Below are positions 11,231-22,001 of a stretch of DNA of 64,000 nucleotides, in pieces. The DNA comes from Microplitis mediator (lineage: Eukaryota; Arthropoda; Insecta; Hymenoptera; Braconidae). The stretch covers positions 434,001 to 498,000 of the forward strand of contig NC_079974.1 of NCBI RefSeq assembly GCF_029852145.1, written 5' to 3'. Every line of letters begins with the position of its first letter. Position 1 is the first letter of the stretch. The notes under the pieces are model-generated. The model worked only from the letters and a program-made list of their open reading frames with translations. It ran no database searches and was not told the DNA's origin. A program made the translations under genes and the position numbers.

Positions 11231-11450
11231 ACCGAGAGCTTGGAGAGGGATATTCACTGTTAATTAGTTTAAACTCGTAACTCGACACTACACTACATAC
11301 TGGCAATGACGAAGAGGAGTGGTCCTACTCGTTTGAGAGCTTAACGAAGCTGTTCTCTCTTGTGCTGCACTTCGTTAGCGTCAAGAGAGTAGACGATCAG
11401 CTCGACTGACCGTAAACGTTGATTTGACTATCAGCTTTGCAATTACTACC
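11231..11450 (-). other. Possible minus-strand leader exon
   Basis: A GC-richer island whose minus strand has an initiator-like TCAGTCGAGCTG near 11405 and a donor GCTCTCG|GTATGTG at 11231/11230. No open frame. With the similar island at 4457-4790 it could be an alternative first exon of a gene lying to the left. Supported only by composition and splice consensus. Confidence 0.25.
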
Positions 11451-11716
11451 TCACTATCTGACTTGGCCACATCTTTAAATTCTTAATTTTTGTATATTCT
11501 TTTACAAACTTTCATACGCTCACAGAATAATTTATTTAATTGTCTATCCAAATAATTACATTTATTTGATTTATTTCAATAGATTTCCCGAATCGAAATT
11601 CAAAAAGTAATTTGAGCCGGCAAATATAATATAAGGGCAAAGAGGTTAGAATTTTCATTTTAGATTGTGACGATCTGTACTTCAAAATGATAAAATTAAC
11701 TACCAGAGCCTGCATT

Positions 11717-13034
11717 CCCGGGTCGAAAAAAAAATCTTAATTATGACTTAAAATTTAAGTCAAAATCCTTCAAATTTCACCTACGTTAATTTTTTTAGTC
11801 AGTGTAAAATTTCCATAACACTTGACTTAGATTTGACTTTTTCTGGCTTAGTTAGGATCGATTTAAGACAAAATAAGTCACGTTTAAGTCAAAACTGGTT
11901 CAGTTTGACTCTATTTCTTTTAGATTTAAGACAAAAAAAGTCACATTCAAGTCAGAATTGCGTCGATTTAAATACATTTTACTTAGATTTAAGTTTAAAA
12001 AAGTTACATTAAAGTCAGAATAAAACAAAATTAGACAGTTACAACGCAATTTTAAAAAATACTTACAATTAGTAACATATAATTAATGATAGTAATAATT
12101 ATTCGAGGTGTTTATGGTTTAGAATATTTTCGATTATTATTAAATGGTATATTGTTTATATCAAAAATTATAAAGAAACGTTAAAAAATAATTCTTCTTA
12201 TGTAGCATTTAAATACTTGAATGAAAAACGTTTTGGTCTTCTTCATTCTTTTATAAAAATTATTGATAAAATATGCGATTGTCAAAAAATTAGTAATTGT
12301 AAGTGCCTTGGCCATCATTTTGCAATAATAACTCTTCTGCAAACAAAACCTTTCAAAGAGCCTGTCAGACTTCTCCAACTATCACACTTAAATGAATTCA
12401 TTGTAACTGAAAATGTATTAGAGATTCCTGTCGAAAATTTACTATCGGTATGTTTTTATATTAATACAGGTAATAAAACGTTTATTGCAGAATTGGTTAA
12501 TCAATATGAAAATGAATGATATTGTAAACAAGAGCTTATACAAATTCTTCAGGTACAGAATAAAAAAAAATCATTGCAATAAAAATTTTTTTAATAGTAA
12601 TTTTAATTTAATCAGAAATAATTTTTAAAAAATTTGCTATAATTAAAATTGAGTTTCAATTTTAGATTAGTTTAATTAATAAATAAGTATAAAAACCACA
12701 TTCAATTTGACTTAATTTTTAAGTTAAAATTAAGTCAAATATAGAACTAGATTTCGAATCGATAACAAGTTGTTTTTTTAAGACAAAATAAGTCAAATTT
12801 AAGTCAATGAAATAATTTAAGCCAAAAAAAGTTAAATTAAAGGAAACTAAACAATTTAAGTCAAAAAAAGTCTAATCTAAGTCAAAAAAGCTAAAAAAAG
12901 TCAAGATTAAGTCAACATTAAGTCAAAAAAAGTTAAAAAAAGTTAAAATGTGGAATACAGTTGTCGGCATATCGACGACTTCAAAGAAAATTAAGTTAAA
13001 TCAAGTCAAATTTAAGATTTTTTTTTGACCCGGG
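11717..13034. mobile_element. Element with CCCGGGTCGAAAA ends and AAGTCAAA arms
   Basis: Terminal inverted repeats CCCGGGTCGAAAAAAAAATC (left) and CCCGGGTCAAAAAAAAATCT (right, complemented). Both arms iterate AAGTCAAA/TTTGACTT. The middle (12076-12519) carries a modest open frame. The uninterrupted site survives at about 32325-32330; comparison suggests extra T residues, possibly a TT duplication. Confidence 0.8.
12217..12519 (+). CDS. Hypothetical ORF inside the CCCGGGTCG element
   Basis: The frame is open from 12076 to the stop at 12519 but contains no ATG before the better part. It holds CDCQKISNCKCLGHHFA, then PVRLLQLSHLNEF, then IPVENLLSVCFYI. That end resembles the C-terminal tail of uncharacterised insect transposon proteins of the kind whose N-terminal module is at 5374 (tentative, from memory). 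Being the only non-iterated stretch between two repetitive arms, it may be residual cargo of a once larger autonomous element. Without a start codon it may be an exon or a relic. Confidence 0.35.
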   Translation: MNEKRFGLLHSFIKIIDKICDCQKISNCKCLGHHFAIITLLQTKPFKEPVRLLQLSHLNEFIVTENVLEIPVENLLSVCFYINTGNKTFIAELVNQYENE

Positions 13035-13495
13035 TTTTTATAGTGAAATTCTCATCGGATCGCGTACGAAAGGTAACGATAAGGAAGGGAAAAGGGGACC
13101 ATTAATTACAAATGGCTGCTATGATCGAACATAATTTGAAATTTATCAATTTTACAAACAATTTGTCAGTAATAAATGTATTGTTGTATTGTAAGATTAA
13201 AAAAGACACCGTCTAAATTATTAACAATAATAATTAAGGATATGTGAGTATTGTTCAAATCGAATAGTTAGAATTTTTGACCTATTAGTCTATTTAGTCT
13301 ATTATATATAGTTAATTGTTTTGTGTAAACAATAAATACGAGTGATATACAGGAAAATTGAAACTGCCAAAGAATTCGGAAAATACTGTTGAAAAATAAT
13401 CTGCTGGCATCAAGATTCGAACCCACGACCTAACGAACATGAAGCATGACTGCTGCCGCACTGCTACTAGAATGCTCTCGTTAGGCTTAAAATAT

Positions 13496-14370
13496 CTTTG
13501 TCTACTGAGAACCTAGCTATTATTGTAACAATGATCTTATGCCGAAGAATTGAGCTAATTTGAAGTTACAAATCGAAAGTAAGGTAGATCTTTGAGGGTT
13601 AAAAAATAATTTAAAAATGGTAGTTTACTCCTTCATACGCGACTTTCAGGACATTAGGGAAGGCATTTGAGGCTTAACGTACTTCTTTATTTTGACGCGG
13701 ATTTATTTTTGGGTATGGTTAATAAATGGTTAAATAAATAAAATAAATAATTAATATTAATGTATAAAGTACTCAATCTTTGACAACTAGTCCATGATAG
13801 TCATTAAGTGGACATAATGTGCAATGTTTACCACTATGACGATCGTCGATCAGAGACACGAGATTGATTATATTCATTTATAGGGTCGTAAAGTTATAAA
13901 CGCCGTGAATCGACCAATGCAACCCCAAATAAATTAAATTATCATAATAAAAGTTTATTTGTAAGGGTGTTTTTTAGGGTGTTTATGTATTTTATCTTCT
14001 TCAATTTAACCATTACTACAATTACATTTGTCTCCTTTTTTCTCACTTAACGAAAAATACTTCAGCTCTGGATTACTTTGACTCGATTATCTCAGATAAT
14101 TTAGATTGCATGTATCTGTTTGTGGATTCAAACGAGAGCGCGAATTGTGTACTATTGTCCATTCGATAAAAGTTGCCACCCTCCTTGTTTACCAACATCT
14201 GTCACTATTTATGGGCTACGTATGTATCTCATATAAACTAATCTTTCATTTGCCACTATCTAATTTTTTTTTCTTTATTTATATTTTAGTTTTACTTGGA
14301 AAACTTTGATCTAAAAAATTATTATGTTAAATATCACATCCACTTTAATTTATTAAATCCGGAGTAGAAT
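13496..14370. other. No gene seen
   Basis: AT-rich sequence with no frame resembling a protein, no RNA gene and no inverted-repeat termini that I could pair. Confidence 0.4.
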
Positions 14371-15271
14371 CCCGCATGGAAAAGCTATATATTGTTAAAA
14401 GTATATAAAAAAATATATGGTGAATATGTGATAAATATATAGCGGCAAAAATATCTATATTGAAAAATATATGTTTTTTACATATATTGGATTATATATT
14501 TATCATAATATATTTACTTGTATATAATGTTTTGTATTTTTCTATATATATTATCTCATATAATGCTCAATATATTCTTATCATATATGGATAGTATATA
14601 TATAATTTATAAGTATAATATAATAAACTTGATATATATATCCATATATTTTGACTCATATAATTAGTGGCATATGGTCTCTATATAATTGATTATATAT
14701 GAAAGAATTTATATGATTAAATATATGGTTCGCGGTATATTGGAATTATATTTTTCCAGTATATCAAAACTTATATTTTTCGCAATATATTGAAAATTTT
14801 ATTTTTTAATATACTTTTTCAATTTCTACACAATTCCACAAAAAAAAGTCAAATTTATTATTTTTTCTCCTTCTTTTCATTGACCTTATATTTACTGGCA
14901 ATAACCTAAGAAAAGTAAAAAAAGTGCCATATATTTTACAATATATTGGAAACCATATATTTTGCAATATATTGGAAAACATATATAAAAAATATAAAAA
15001 ATACTATATATTAATTAATATACTACTTTCAATATAATATATCAATATAAAAAAGATATATTAAAATATATATGTAAAACATACATAAAGAGTCATATAT
15101 TGATAAATATATTGATAATATATTCTAGCAATATATTTTTTTTCAATATATTATCATATATTAATACGGCAAAAATATAAATATTATTTTATATATTGTA
15201 CAATATATCACATTATAATATTCATATATTCTATCATATATGTTTTCACATATAAAGTTTTTTCATGCGGG
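14371..15271. mobile_element. MITE with CCCGCATG ends and ATATAT interior, second copy
   Basis: Starts CCCGCATGGAAAAG and ends CTTTTTTCATGCGGG-like at 15271, with GAAT and ATTG flanks. Same family as 3174-4176. The interior iterates ATATATTG/CAATATAT on both strands. No open frame. Confidence 0.75.
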
Positions 15272-16071
15272 ATTGGTCCAAACTTGGAATACTTTTTTAT
15301 CTAAAAAATAAATCTGGAAATATCTAATAACCATAAATCATACAGTGAAAAGTAATTTAGACGTAACAGAATACATTAAAAATAATATTGTGTACCTGGG
15401 GAAAAAAAAAATAAATAAAAGATGCGTATGGCGATCATCTAAATCTAAATGATTGTCATAACTTTAGAGCTGAAGGGAGGGAGAAGAGATCAGAGGTGAT
15501 GAAATAAATAGTGAGTAGAAAGGACTAACGATTGAGGGTAGACTACGGACAAATTATTTTGGCCATATGTGCCCCGCAGGGGGTAACCACCCTTGTCGTG
15601 ACGATAAATAGCCCGCTAAATGCTACATACTAAATGCTAAGTGTCGAAATACTTAGCATTGAACACCCAAACTCGAGTGTGTTCAATGTATCCCTATTAT
15701 GTCGATAAATATCGCAACTTTTTTCTGTCCTTATGCTCAATGTAGACCGAACAGTTTAAAGACAGCTTGTACTGCTCACGAGTCATAATATTTTTTCGCA
15801 CGTGCCTATAATATTGTTGTGCCATATGTAGACCAACAATTTAAAAGTAAATAAAGATATTAAAAAAATATCAAATAATTCAATTATGTGACTGAAAAGT
15901 ATTCTATTGCTTAATGGATTTTAATCAAATAGCGTTTATTATTTATTTTAAAAATATACTCTATCTGTTGTCATTTGTAAAATTGAATTTTTTTTTATCT
16001 CAATAATATTTTTGGTAAAAAAAATTATTTTTATTTTTACAAAATTTTTTAGCTGCCCCAAGTTCTTTCTA
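15272..16071. other. No gene seen
   Basis: Contains a GC-richer patch at 15540-15800 (GTGCCCCGCAGGGGGTAACC and a TGCTAAGTGTCGAAATACTT near-inverted repeat) but no coding frame, tRNA or paired element ends. Confidence 0.4.
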
Positions 16072-16798
16072 CACGGAAAAAAAATTCTAGTTAAATTTAC
16101 AATGCTAACATCGTAATTTGTCCTATTAATTATTGTATTGGTCGACTAGACTTTTCACATCGTAATTTTTACTATGTAGGGTTGAAATTTTTATTTAAGA
16201 AATAATACTTCAGACAAACAATACGAAGTCTTAGGCTCTTTAATATAAATTACGATGTAACATCGTAAAATTTGAAGAGAAATTTTAAATAAAAGATTAA
16301 AATAATAATCGTTCGGCAGTTGGATTCGAACCCGAGTCCTTTCGAGTGCGAAGTGTCCGACGCCTTGGACCACTCGGCCACTGAAGGGCCTACACTATAT
16401 GTTGTTTTTAAGATCCATATAAACGACTTGCGGAGGACCCAGTTACTATTTAAAAAGTACGATGTAACATCGTACTTTTTATAGCTTCTATCGTATTATA
16501 ACAGAGGCAGCACTGTAATATTTATTTTGTTAAAAAGTAAATAGAAATATTAAATGTACGAATAAATATAGTTTTTAAAGTGTAATTTTTATTTATTTTT
16601 TTTTACGATGTTAAATTGTAATTTTTGCAGTAATTTTTAATCCTAAAGTTCTTTGTAAAAATTACGATGTTAAATAGTAAAAAATATAACCCACAAAATA
16701 AATTTTGAAATAAAACATTTAAAAATTGACATTAATAAAAGTCTAGTCCGAGATTACGATGTTAACATCGTAAATTTTGGTAGAATTTTCTTTCCGTG
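16072..16798. mobile_element. TA-flanked CACGGAAA MITE with ACATCGTAA interior
   Basis: TA|CACGGAAAAAAAATTCTAG on the left and CTTTCCGTG|TA on the right. The interior iterates TTACGATGTTA/TAACATCGTAA, itself palindromic. It shares the terminal decamer with the ATGGGAAC family but has an unrelated interior, so the ends define a group and the interiors define families. A tRNA-like SINE is nested at 16318-16388. Confidence 0.8.
16318..16388 (-). mobile_element. tRNA-Ser/Leu-like SINE head, minus strand, nested
   Basis: On the minus strand: GTGGCCGAGTGGTCCAAGGC (class II A-box and D-arm) and ACTCGGGTTCGAATCC (T-arm, B-box). The D-arm resembles serine or leucine tRNAs, but the anticodon arm (around GGACACTTCGCACTC) does not fold properly. 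Taken as a tRNA-derived retroposon or tRNA pseudogene. Confidence 0.55.
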
Positions 16799-18014
16799 TA
16801 CAAATTTGGAATTTTTATTAGGGTTGGAGTGGAGGGGGAGGGGGCAAAGCGGGCTTGAATTTATATTACATATAGGCCCTTTTTCTTTAAGGGGCCCATT
16901 TTGCCCCACTGTACCCGATTTGTGGATTTAAAAAAAAAAAAAGATAACTTATTTTTTTCAAAATTTGTTAAATACCCTATCGTGTCTCAAGTATAGAGCT
17001 ATCTTGAGTATATCAATACAGTCGATACTAAAGTCAAACAAAACATCAATTAGAACAAAAAGAAATGCAGAACTTAAAGAAAACCCACACGTCATAAATA
17101 AAATAATAGAAATAGATTGAATATCATTGAATAACGATAATCAGCTTGAAACGATCCCCTAAGTTAGCACGATAGGCTCAAAATAGTACCTGCAGGCTTA
17201 GCCGAAACCAAGCAAAGTGAATCACACGTCAGTTAATCCATACGTCCCAACTTGTCTGGCTGGCATGTGTACAAACATTGACAGCCGGTTCATACACGTA
17301 CGTATGTAGGAATAACGGACTAATAAAGTAGAGCTTGTTAAGTCGGTTTAGTAGTTTTCCTCATCCTTTATAACTTTACCGTGTCACGGACCATTTTTAA
17401 TGTCAACAATTCATAGCGTTTCACTTTGGCTCATTATTTATATAAATTGAAAATATATATTTTGTAATAATTTCTTCCATTTGTATTATGATATAAGATG
17501 AAATAAAAATATATATATATAGAAAATAAATAAATTAATTTTATTAATCGTTGGATGGAATAAAAATTGTAAGAGGGTTGGTGTATATCATGGATCGAAT
17601 CGGTGGCTGATCACTCCTGTCCGTTTCAACCTAGACTCATTGGCAGAGCTAATTGGAAGGGCGGTACACCACGGACGTTTTTACCCTTGGTTACACTTCT
17701 TCCCCTATCTCATTGCTTTTTATCTCTCTCCAAATTCGAATCATATCTCCCCCCATTGCCCAAACAAATCCACTGGGATTTATGTCGTCGTATAATTACA
17801 TTAGCATTGGCTGATTTTTATTGGATGATCTTGCTTTCAATACAAGTTTATTTGATAAAAAATTAATGTTCAATAAAATTTACAGAGACTAATTTTTTTT
17901 TGTTGATTAATGCAATGATTTTTTTACTGAAAGTATGAAATTATTTTAAAAGCCACAAAAAATTTAATGATTGATATAGAATATTAATACTAAAAATAAT
18001 TGTGTTTTTTACAG
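16799..18014. other. Upstream intron or flank of the homeobox exon; no coding exon found
   Basis: 16830-16915 is a decayed GGGGCA...TGCCCC element related to those at 26035 and 50174. 17150-17350 and 17590-17840 are GC-richer; the second contains TAATTACATTAGC, which carries homeodomain-type TAAT cores, and may be a regulatory block of the homeobox gene (inference). The open frame near 17603 has no recognisable product. Confidence 0.35.
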
Positions 18015-18178
18015 GTTGTGCAGCTCAACATGCACTTTTGGGTAAAACAAGACGACCCAGAACGGCATTTACGTCACAGCAATTACTCGAACTGGAAAAA
18101 CAATTTCGACAAAATAAATATCTAAGCAGACCTAAAAGATTTGAAGTTGCAACTTCGCTAATGTTAACTGAAACTCAG
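18015..18178 (+). CDS. exex: exex/Mnx homeobox gene, exon with homeodomain residues 1-44
   Basis: Acceptor TTTTTTACAG|GT at 18014/18015; donor CTCAG|GTATTT at 18178/18179. The exon starts inside a codon, then encodes CAAQHALLGK followed by the homeodomain N-terminal arm and helices 1-2 (RRPRTAFTSQQLLELEKQF, then NKYLSRPKRFEVA). This matches the extra-extra/HB9/MNX1 class, including the LLGKTRRPRTAFT lead-in and the SRPKRFEVATSLMLTETQ helix 2. The product is a sequence-specific nuclear transcription factor known for motor-neuron fate in flies and vertebrates. The phase-0 intron after Gln44 is a classical homeobox intron position. Exons for the N-terminal part were not found in the window and are probably upstream. 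Confidence 0.92.
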
Positions 18179-18230
18179 GTATTTTATTACTTATTTGTAA
18201 TTAATTTTTTTGTTCCTCGATTTTTGATTG

Positions 18231-19029
18231 CACAGAAAAAAAGCTAATTTGAATCAAGAAGAATTTACTTGATCCAAGAACAATGAAAGTGTATTAAGAA
18301 AATGAATTTTTTTGATTCAAGAATACTGTTGTTCTTAAAATCGGTTTCTTGATTCGAGCGAAAAGTTCTTCGATTGATAAATTTAAATTCTTGACTCGAG
18401 TATCATTTTGTTTAATTAGAAAAAAAAACTTTCGTTCAAAATATCTCGAATTCTTGTTCCAACTGTATTGCTGACTTAGGCCAAAAGCGGTGAGGACTCA
18501 GTTCAAGAAAATCAGTCTCTTGGTTTTTAAATACCTTCATTTGATTGTTCAAACCATCGAGAATAAAGAGACCTCTATGTCGTTGTCATAATATTTATAG
18601 TTCAAATTTAAGCTCTAGTATCTCGAACGTACGTCAGCCTAGTCGCTAGGAGACAAGACTTCTAATCCAAAGGACGCGAGTTCGATCCCGTCTAACGTCA
18701 ATATTTTTTAAAAGATCCATTCAAATGTCAAAATATTGAGTAACCGTTACGTCATTTTTTTAATTTAAAAAAGAAATTGAATCAAGTCGCTAGTATCTCA
18801 AACCAAGTGAATGAAATACTTGGGACGGGAATATGACGCTATTGGTCAAAGAATAAAACAATGCGTTCAAATCATTATATTTTTTGATTAGAGAATAAAT
18901 TTTCTTCAACTGAGATTCTAATTTCGATGCAAGCATACAGTTTTTCGAATTAAGAAAACACAATGACGTAAATTAAGAATTGAATTTTGAAAAAAAAATT
19001 CGCGATTCAAGTTGAATTTTTTTTCTGTG
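18231..19029. mobile_element. MITE with CACAGAAAAAA ends in the exex intron
   Basis: Ends: CACAGAAAAAAAGCTAATTT at 18231 and its near complement, finishing TTTTTTTTCTGTG, at 19029. The arms iterate TTGAATCAAGAA/TTCTTGATTC. A tRNA-like SINE is inserted at about 18628-18705. No open frame. Confidence 0.75.
18628..18705 (+). mobile_element. tRNA-Arg-like SINE head, nested
   Basis: GTCAGCCTAGTCGCTAGGAG gives the A-box region, GACTTCTAATCC an arginine-type anticodon arm (TCT), and GCGAGTTCGATCCCGTC the B-box and T-arm. There is no matching acceptor stem, so this is tRNA-derived rather than a functional tRNA. Confidence 0.55.
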
Positions 19030-20441
19030 AAAAAAAAAAATCGCCGAGTAAAAATGATTAATACTCACATAAATCATTCATTTATTATTTTATAAAAAAA
19101 AAATATTTTATTAAATATAAATTCATTTTAAAATTGAAACTCCGTAATCAGAGTGGAAGCGGATTAAAATAAAATTCACTCTCACTCTGAAATCATTCTG
19201 TTGATAAAAACTCTTTGCGCGAAGCATTTTTTTACCTCCGACAGTCCGAGCGACGGAGTAAATCAAGATATGAATTGATTTCAAATTCATTTTCGATTTT
19301 TCTACAATGCATCGTAATAATTGGATTTATCCATTAGAAATTTAAGTTTCATGGTAATAATAATTTATTTGTTAATATTAAAAAATTCTCTTAAAAAACT
19401 ATTTTTTTTTTATGAATAATAAAAATGTTGATATAGATAAAAGCACTCAACAAGACTAATCCCATTGCATTTCATTTCATTCCTTTACTGAAAATCACCG
19501 GCATACTGCCAACTTAAACGTAACTCGAAAGCATTGCCCATTCCCTGACAGATGGCTCGGCAAACACGCGATTCTCGTGAAAGTCTGATTTATGGAGGGC
19601 TCAGACTCTGATTTGTTTCGATAATTTACCGATTCTGTCTCCGTGTTATAGCGATGCAAAAGCACAAATAGAGAAATAAAATAAAAAATAAAAAAACAAG
19701 TGTAGTGAAAAAAAAAGTATATAAATACTGATAAAAGTGAATAAATAATAAAAGAAAAAAAATAACGATTTAGAATGCTTAAATTGTTTGACGTAACAAT
19801 TTACAATTTGTAAGCGACACAATTTTACGTATAAGAGTAACTCTTAGAGTTACAGGTTTCCCATTCGTGTTCGTATTCGTATTCGTATTCGTGTGAGCAT
19901 GAAAATAGAAAAAAGAAAAAAAAAGATCTCAAAAGGAGGAAGGGTGGTATAATATGAGAGGAGTCGAGAACGTGGCACATGAGGGTAGAGACGACGTGGT
20001 GGAATGAGATTGGCTTGTTGGCTGAATCCTGCTGCTGCTGGCGTATGATATGTTGTCCGAGAGATTTACATGGTACTCTCGCGTAAAGTGAGGGCGAAAA
20101 ATCGAGTTCCCTTACTTTATACATATATATTTATACAAAGATATTTTATGACTCTCTTTCCACTACTCATGTGGCTTACGGTGCGAATACAAATGTGAGA
20201 CTGTCGAAATCTCGTTGTATCTTGTAAGCTATTTGTTTCACTGAAATTTAAACAAACACTTGAAATATTAAAAACAATCACATTAACTTAAAATTCGTGT
20301 GTGATAAAAAGAATAGTGTAGGGAATACTTCTTTTATATTAATTAAATAAATAATCGGTATTATTATGGTATAAAATTTTTGGATTTTCGAGTATATTCG
20401 GGATTTTTTTTCAAACATAAAAAAATCAAATTCAAGTACCA
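19030..20441. other. exex intron; no exon seen
   Basis: 19137-19260 is a fragment of the GGAGTGAAT element family (GAAACTCCGTAATCAGAGTG, with CTCCGACAGTCCGAGCGACG at its other end). 19490-19650 is a GC-richer patch that could be regulatory. 19862-19895 is a short (GTATTC)n run. No coding exon with splice sites was recognised. Confidence 0.4.
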
Positions 20442-21171
20442 CACTGTGAAAAATTCGCGGAGTGAATGCGGATTAAATCCGGAGTGAATGCGGAGTGAAT
20501 GAATTTTTAATTATTCAATCCCCTCGGAGTGAATTTCACTCCGGAGGGGAGTTTTAAAAATTTTATTAATAAAATATAACTCCACTAAGTAAAATCGAAA
20601 TAAAAATACGCGTATTACAGTACTGATCAACGGATACGCACACACACACGCACACACACCCGAACACACACACGCGCACACCCGAACACACATACGCACA
20701 CACCTGAACACACGCACGCACACATTTGCTCACACCCAAACACACACACGAACACATTCGCACAAACGCACACACCCGATCAGACACACGCACACACCCG
20801 AAAACACACACGAACACATTCGCATAAACGCACACACCCGAACTTACACACGAACACATTCGCATAAACGCACACACCCGAACACACACACGCACACATT
20901 TGTACACTCACACGCGCACACACAAGCACTCGCACTCGCACACACACGCTGTTTAACAATTTAATATAAATTAATTTAAATGTTAAAACTCCGGATCGGA
21001 GTGAATTGGGAGTGAAATAAAATCCGCATCACTCCGAGATCACTCCACTAAAAAAAAACTCCCTATTCACTCCGCATGCGGAGTGATTTTTTTTTAAACT
21101 CCGGAACTCCGAGTGGCGGAGTGAATTCGGATTCAATTTCAATCCGGATTCACTCCGGATTTTTTACAGTG
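20442..21171. mobile_element. GGAGTGAAT element with CACTGTGAAAAAT ends
   Basis: Left end CACTGTGAAAAATTCGCGGA, right end CGGATTTTTTACAGTG. Both arms iterate GGAGTGAAT/ATTCACTCC. The centre is a CA-rich minisatellite. Related fragments at 6792-6892 and 19137-19260. No transposase. Confidence 0.75.
20636..20945. repeat. CA-rich minisatellite (ACACACGCACACACCCGAAC-like)
   Basis: About 310 bases of ACACACGC units with a longer period containing CCCGAACACA and CGAACACATTCGCA. It sits in the centre of the GGAGTGAAT element. The Cys/Val/Arg-rich open frames on its minus strand are artefacts of the repeat. Confidence 0.9.
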
Positions 21172-21629
21172 CAAGAAAAATGAAAAAAATTTATTTTTCT
21201 CATAAAATACACTACTCGATAGCATGTAAATCAAGTGCAGTTTCAACTAGCAACATAGTCAAAATTTAGTTATTGGCTAGATGTCCTTGTAGTTCCAAAC
21301 TTTATGAGTAATTTTTACTCAAAAATTCTCTGCGTGTAGATTTTCTCTAGATTTTCTCGGAAATTAACGATTCCTGTTTTTCTATAAATTATTTTCAGAT
21401 TTTCTCGGACAATAGCAAGCCCTGGTTTTTTATAAATTTTCTCTAGATTTTCTTTAAATGTGATGAGTCCTGTTCGACATGTTGAACTATTTTTTACATG
21501 GATGGCTTCGATAAATTGAAAATACCGTAGCCTTAGTTCTAAGAGCTCGAAATCTATAAATTTCTGAAATTTTGTGCTATAAAAATTAAATCTAACTGTT
21601 AATAATAATTATATTATCATATTATATAA

Positions 21630-21764
21630 AGAGCACTCGGCGGGGTACCGACATGGTCTGGGTTCGATTCCCAGTTCGGGCTATCTATATTTTTCTCAAT
21701 TTATCTATAAATTGTCTTATAGAGAAGGCTTACATGTTTTAGGTTTCCACTACATTTAAATGGT
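21630..21764 (+). mobile_element. tRNA-derived SINE, 5'-truncated (copy 3)
   Basis: Begins inside the tRNA head (AGAGCACTCGGCGGGGTACC), keeps the B-box GGTTCGATTCC and body CTATCTATATTTTTCTCAAT, and ends in the AGGTTTCCACTACATTTAAA tail immediately before the TAA microsatellite. The microsatellite may have grown from the SINE's 3' tail (inference). Confidence 0.75.
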
Positions 21765-21767
21765 TTA

Positions 21768-21775
21768 ATAATAAT

Positions 21776-21862
<87 letters not shown>
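21768..21862. repeat. (TAA)n microsatellite, 5' side of the retrotransposon
   Basis: About 31 TAA units, almost uninterrupted. With the shorter TAA tract at 25536-25577 it marks the target in which the Dong-like element sits. Confidence 0.95.
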
Positions 21863-21863
<1 letters not shown>

Positions 21864-21968
21864 CCCACGGTGCATGTTGTGCGGCCAGCGGAGATTTTGA
21901 TTACTCCGTGGCGCACCGTGGGCTAGATAGGTCAGCCCTCCATCTACTGACCTACTAAGCGCACAACA
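21863..21968 (+). ncRNA. Candidate HDV-like self-cleaving ribozyme at the retrotransposon 5' end
   Basis: Pairings on paper: P1 GCCCACGGTGC (21863-73) with GCACCGTGGGC (21913-23), 11/11; P2 TGTTGTGCG (21875-83) with CGCACAACA (21960-68), 9/9; P3 GCC (21884-86, counting G84) with GGC (21910-12), extendable by CGGAG/CTCCG; P4 TAGGTCAG (21928-35) with CTGACCTA (21947-54), 8/8. The order P1-P2-P3-P3'-P1'-P4-P2' is the HDV double pseudoknot, and the P4-P2' joiner CTAAG equals the motif carrying the catalytic C in the antigenomic HDV ribozyme. P1 is longer than the usual 7 bp, L3 is large, and P1.1 is not obvious. Cleavage would free G21863, the first base after the TAA tract. HDV-like ribozymes are known at the 5' ends of R2 and several other non-LTR elements. 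Confidence 0.75.
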
Positions 21969-21970
21969 AC

Positions 21971-22001
21971 CTTCGCATTGGGTTAACTCCCCAATGTGAA
22001 G
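21971..22001 (+). promoter_or_regulatory. Leader hairpin between ribozyme and open frame
   Basis: CTTCGCATTGGG (21971-82) pairs with CCCAATGTGAAG (21990-22001) over 12 positions with one G-U wobble. It falls just after the ribozyme P2 strand and just before the in-frame stop at 22007-22009 that opens the coding frame. A role in initiation is possible but not shown. Confidence 0.5.

Larger units (their letters stand above)
11625..13495 (-). mobile_element. tRNA-headed retroposon, minus strand, split by a later element
   Basis: The outer parts (11625-11716 and 13035-13495) match 31864-32410 read in the opposite orientation. The tRNA-like head is at 13470-13400 on the minus strand (TTCTAGTAGCAGTGCGGC, then GTGGGTTCGAATC as B-box). 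The two outer parts are contiguous in the other copy, showing that 11717-13034 is an insertion. Length without the insert is about 550 bases. Confidence 0.7.

Noticed and set aside
10883..11257. 124-codon minus-strand frame
   Set aside because: Lies across the CATATAT interior and end of a MITE; composition is Ile/Tyr/Lys only, with no domain.
16318..16388. A functional serine tRNA gene
   Set aside because: The D-arm is serine-like but no proper anticodon stem-loop or acceptor stem forms; it is nested in a MITE.
17603..17866. An upstream exex exon
   Set aside because: The frame lacks features of Mnx-type N-termini and has no convincing donor joining the phase of 18015; more likely intronic or regulatory sequence.
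20511..20907. Cys/Val/Arg-rich minus-strand frames
   Set aside because: Direct translation of the CA-rich minisatellite; no start context or domain.
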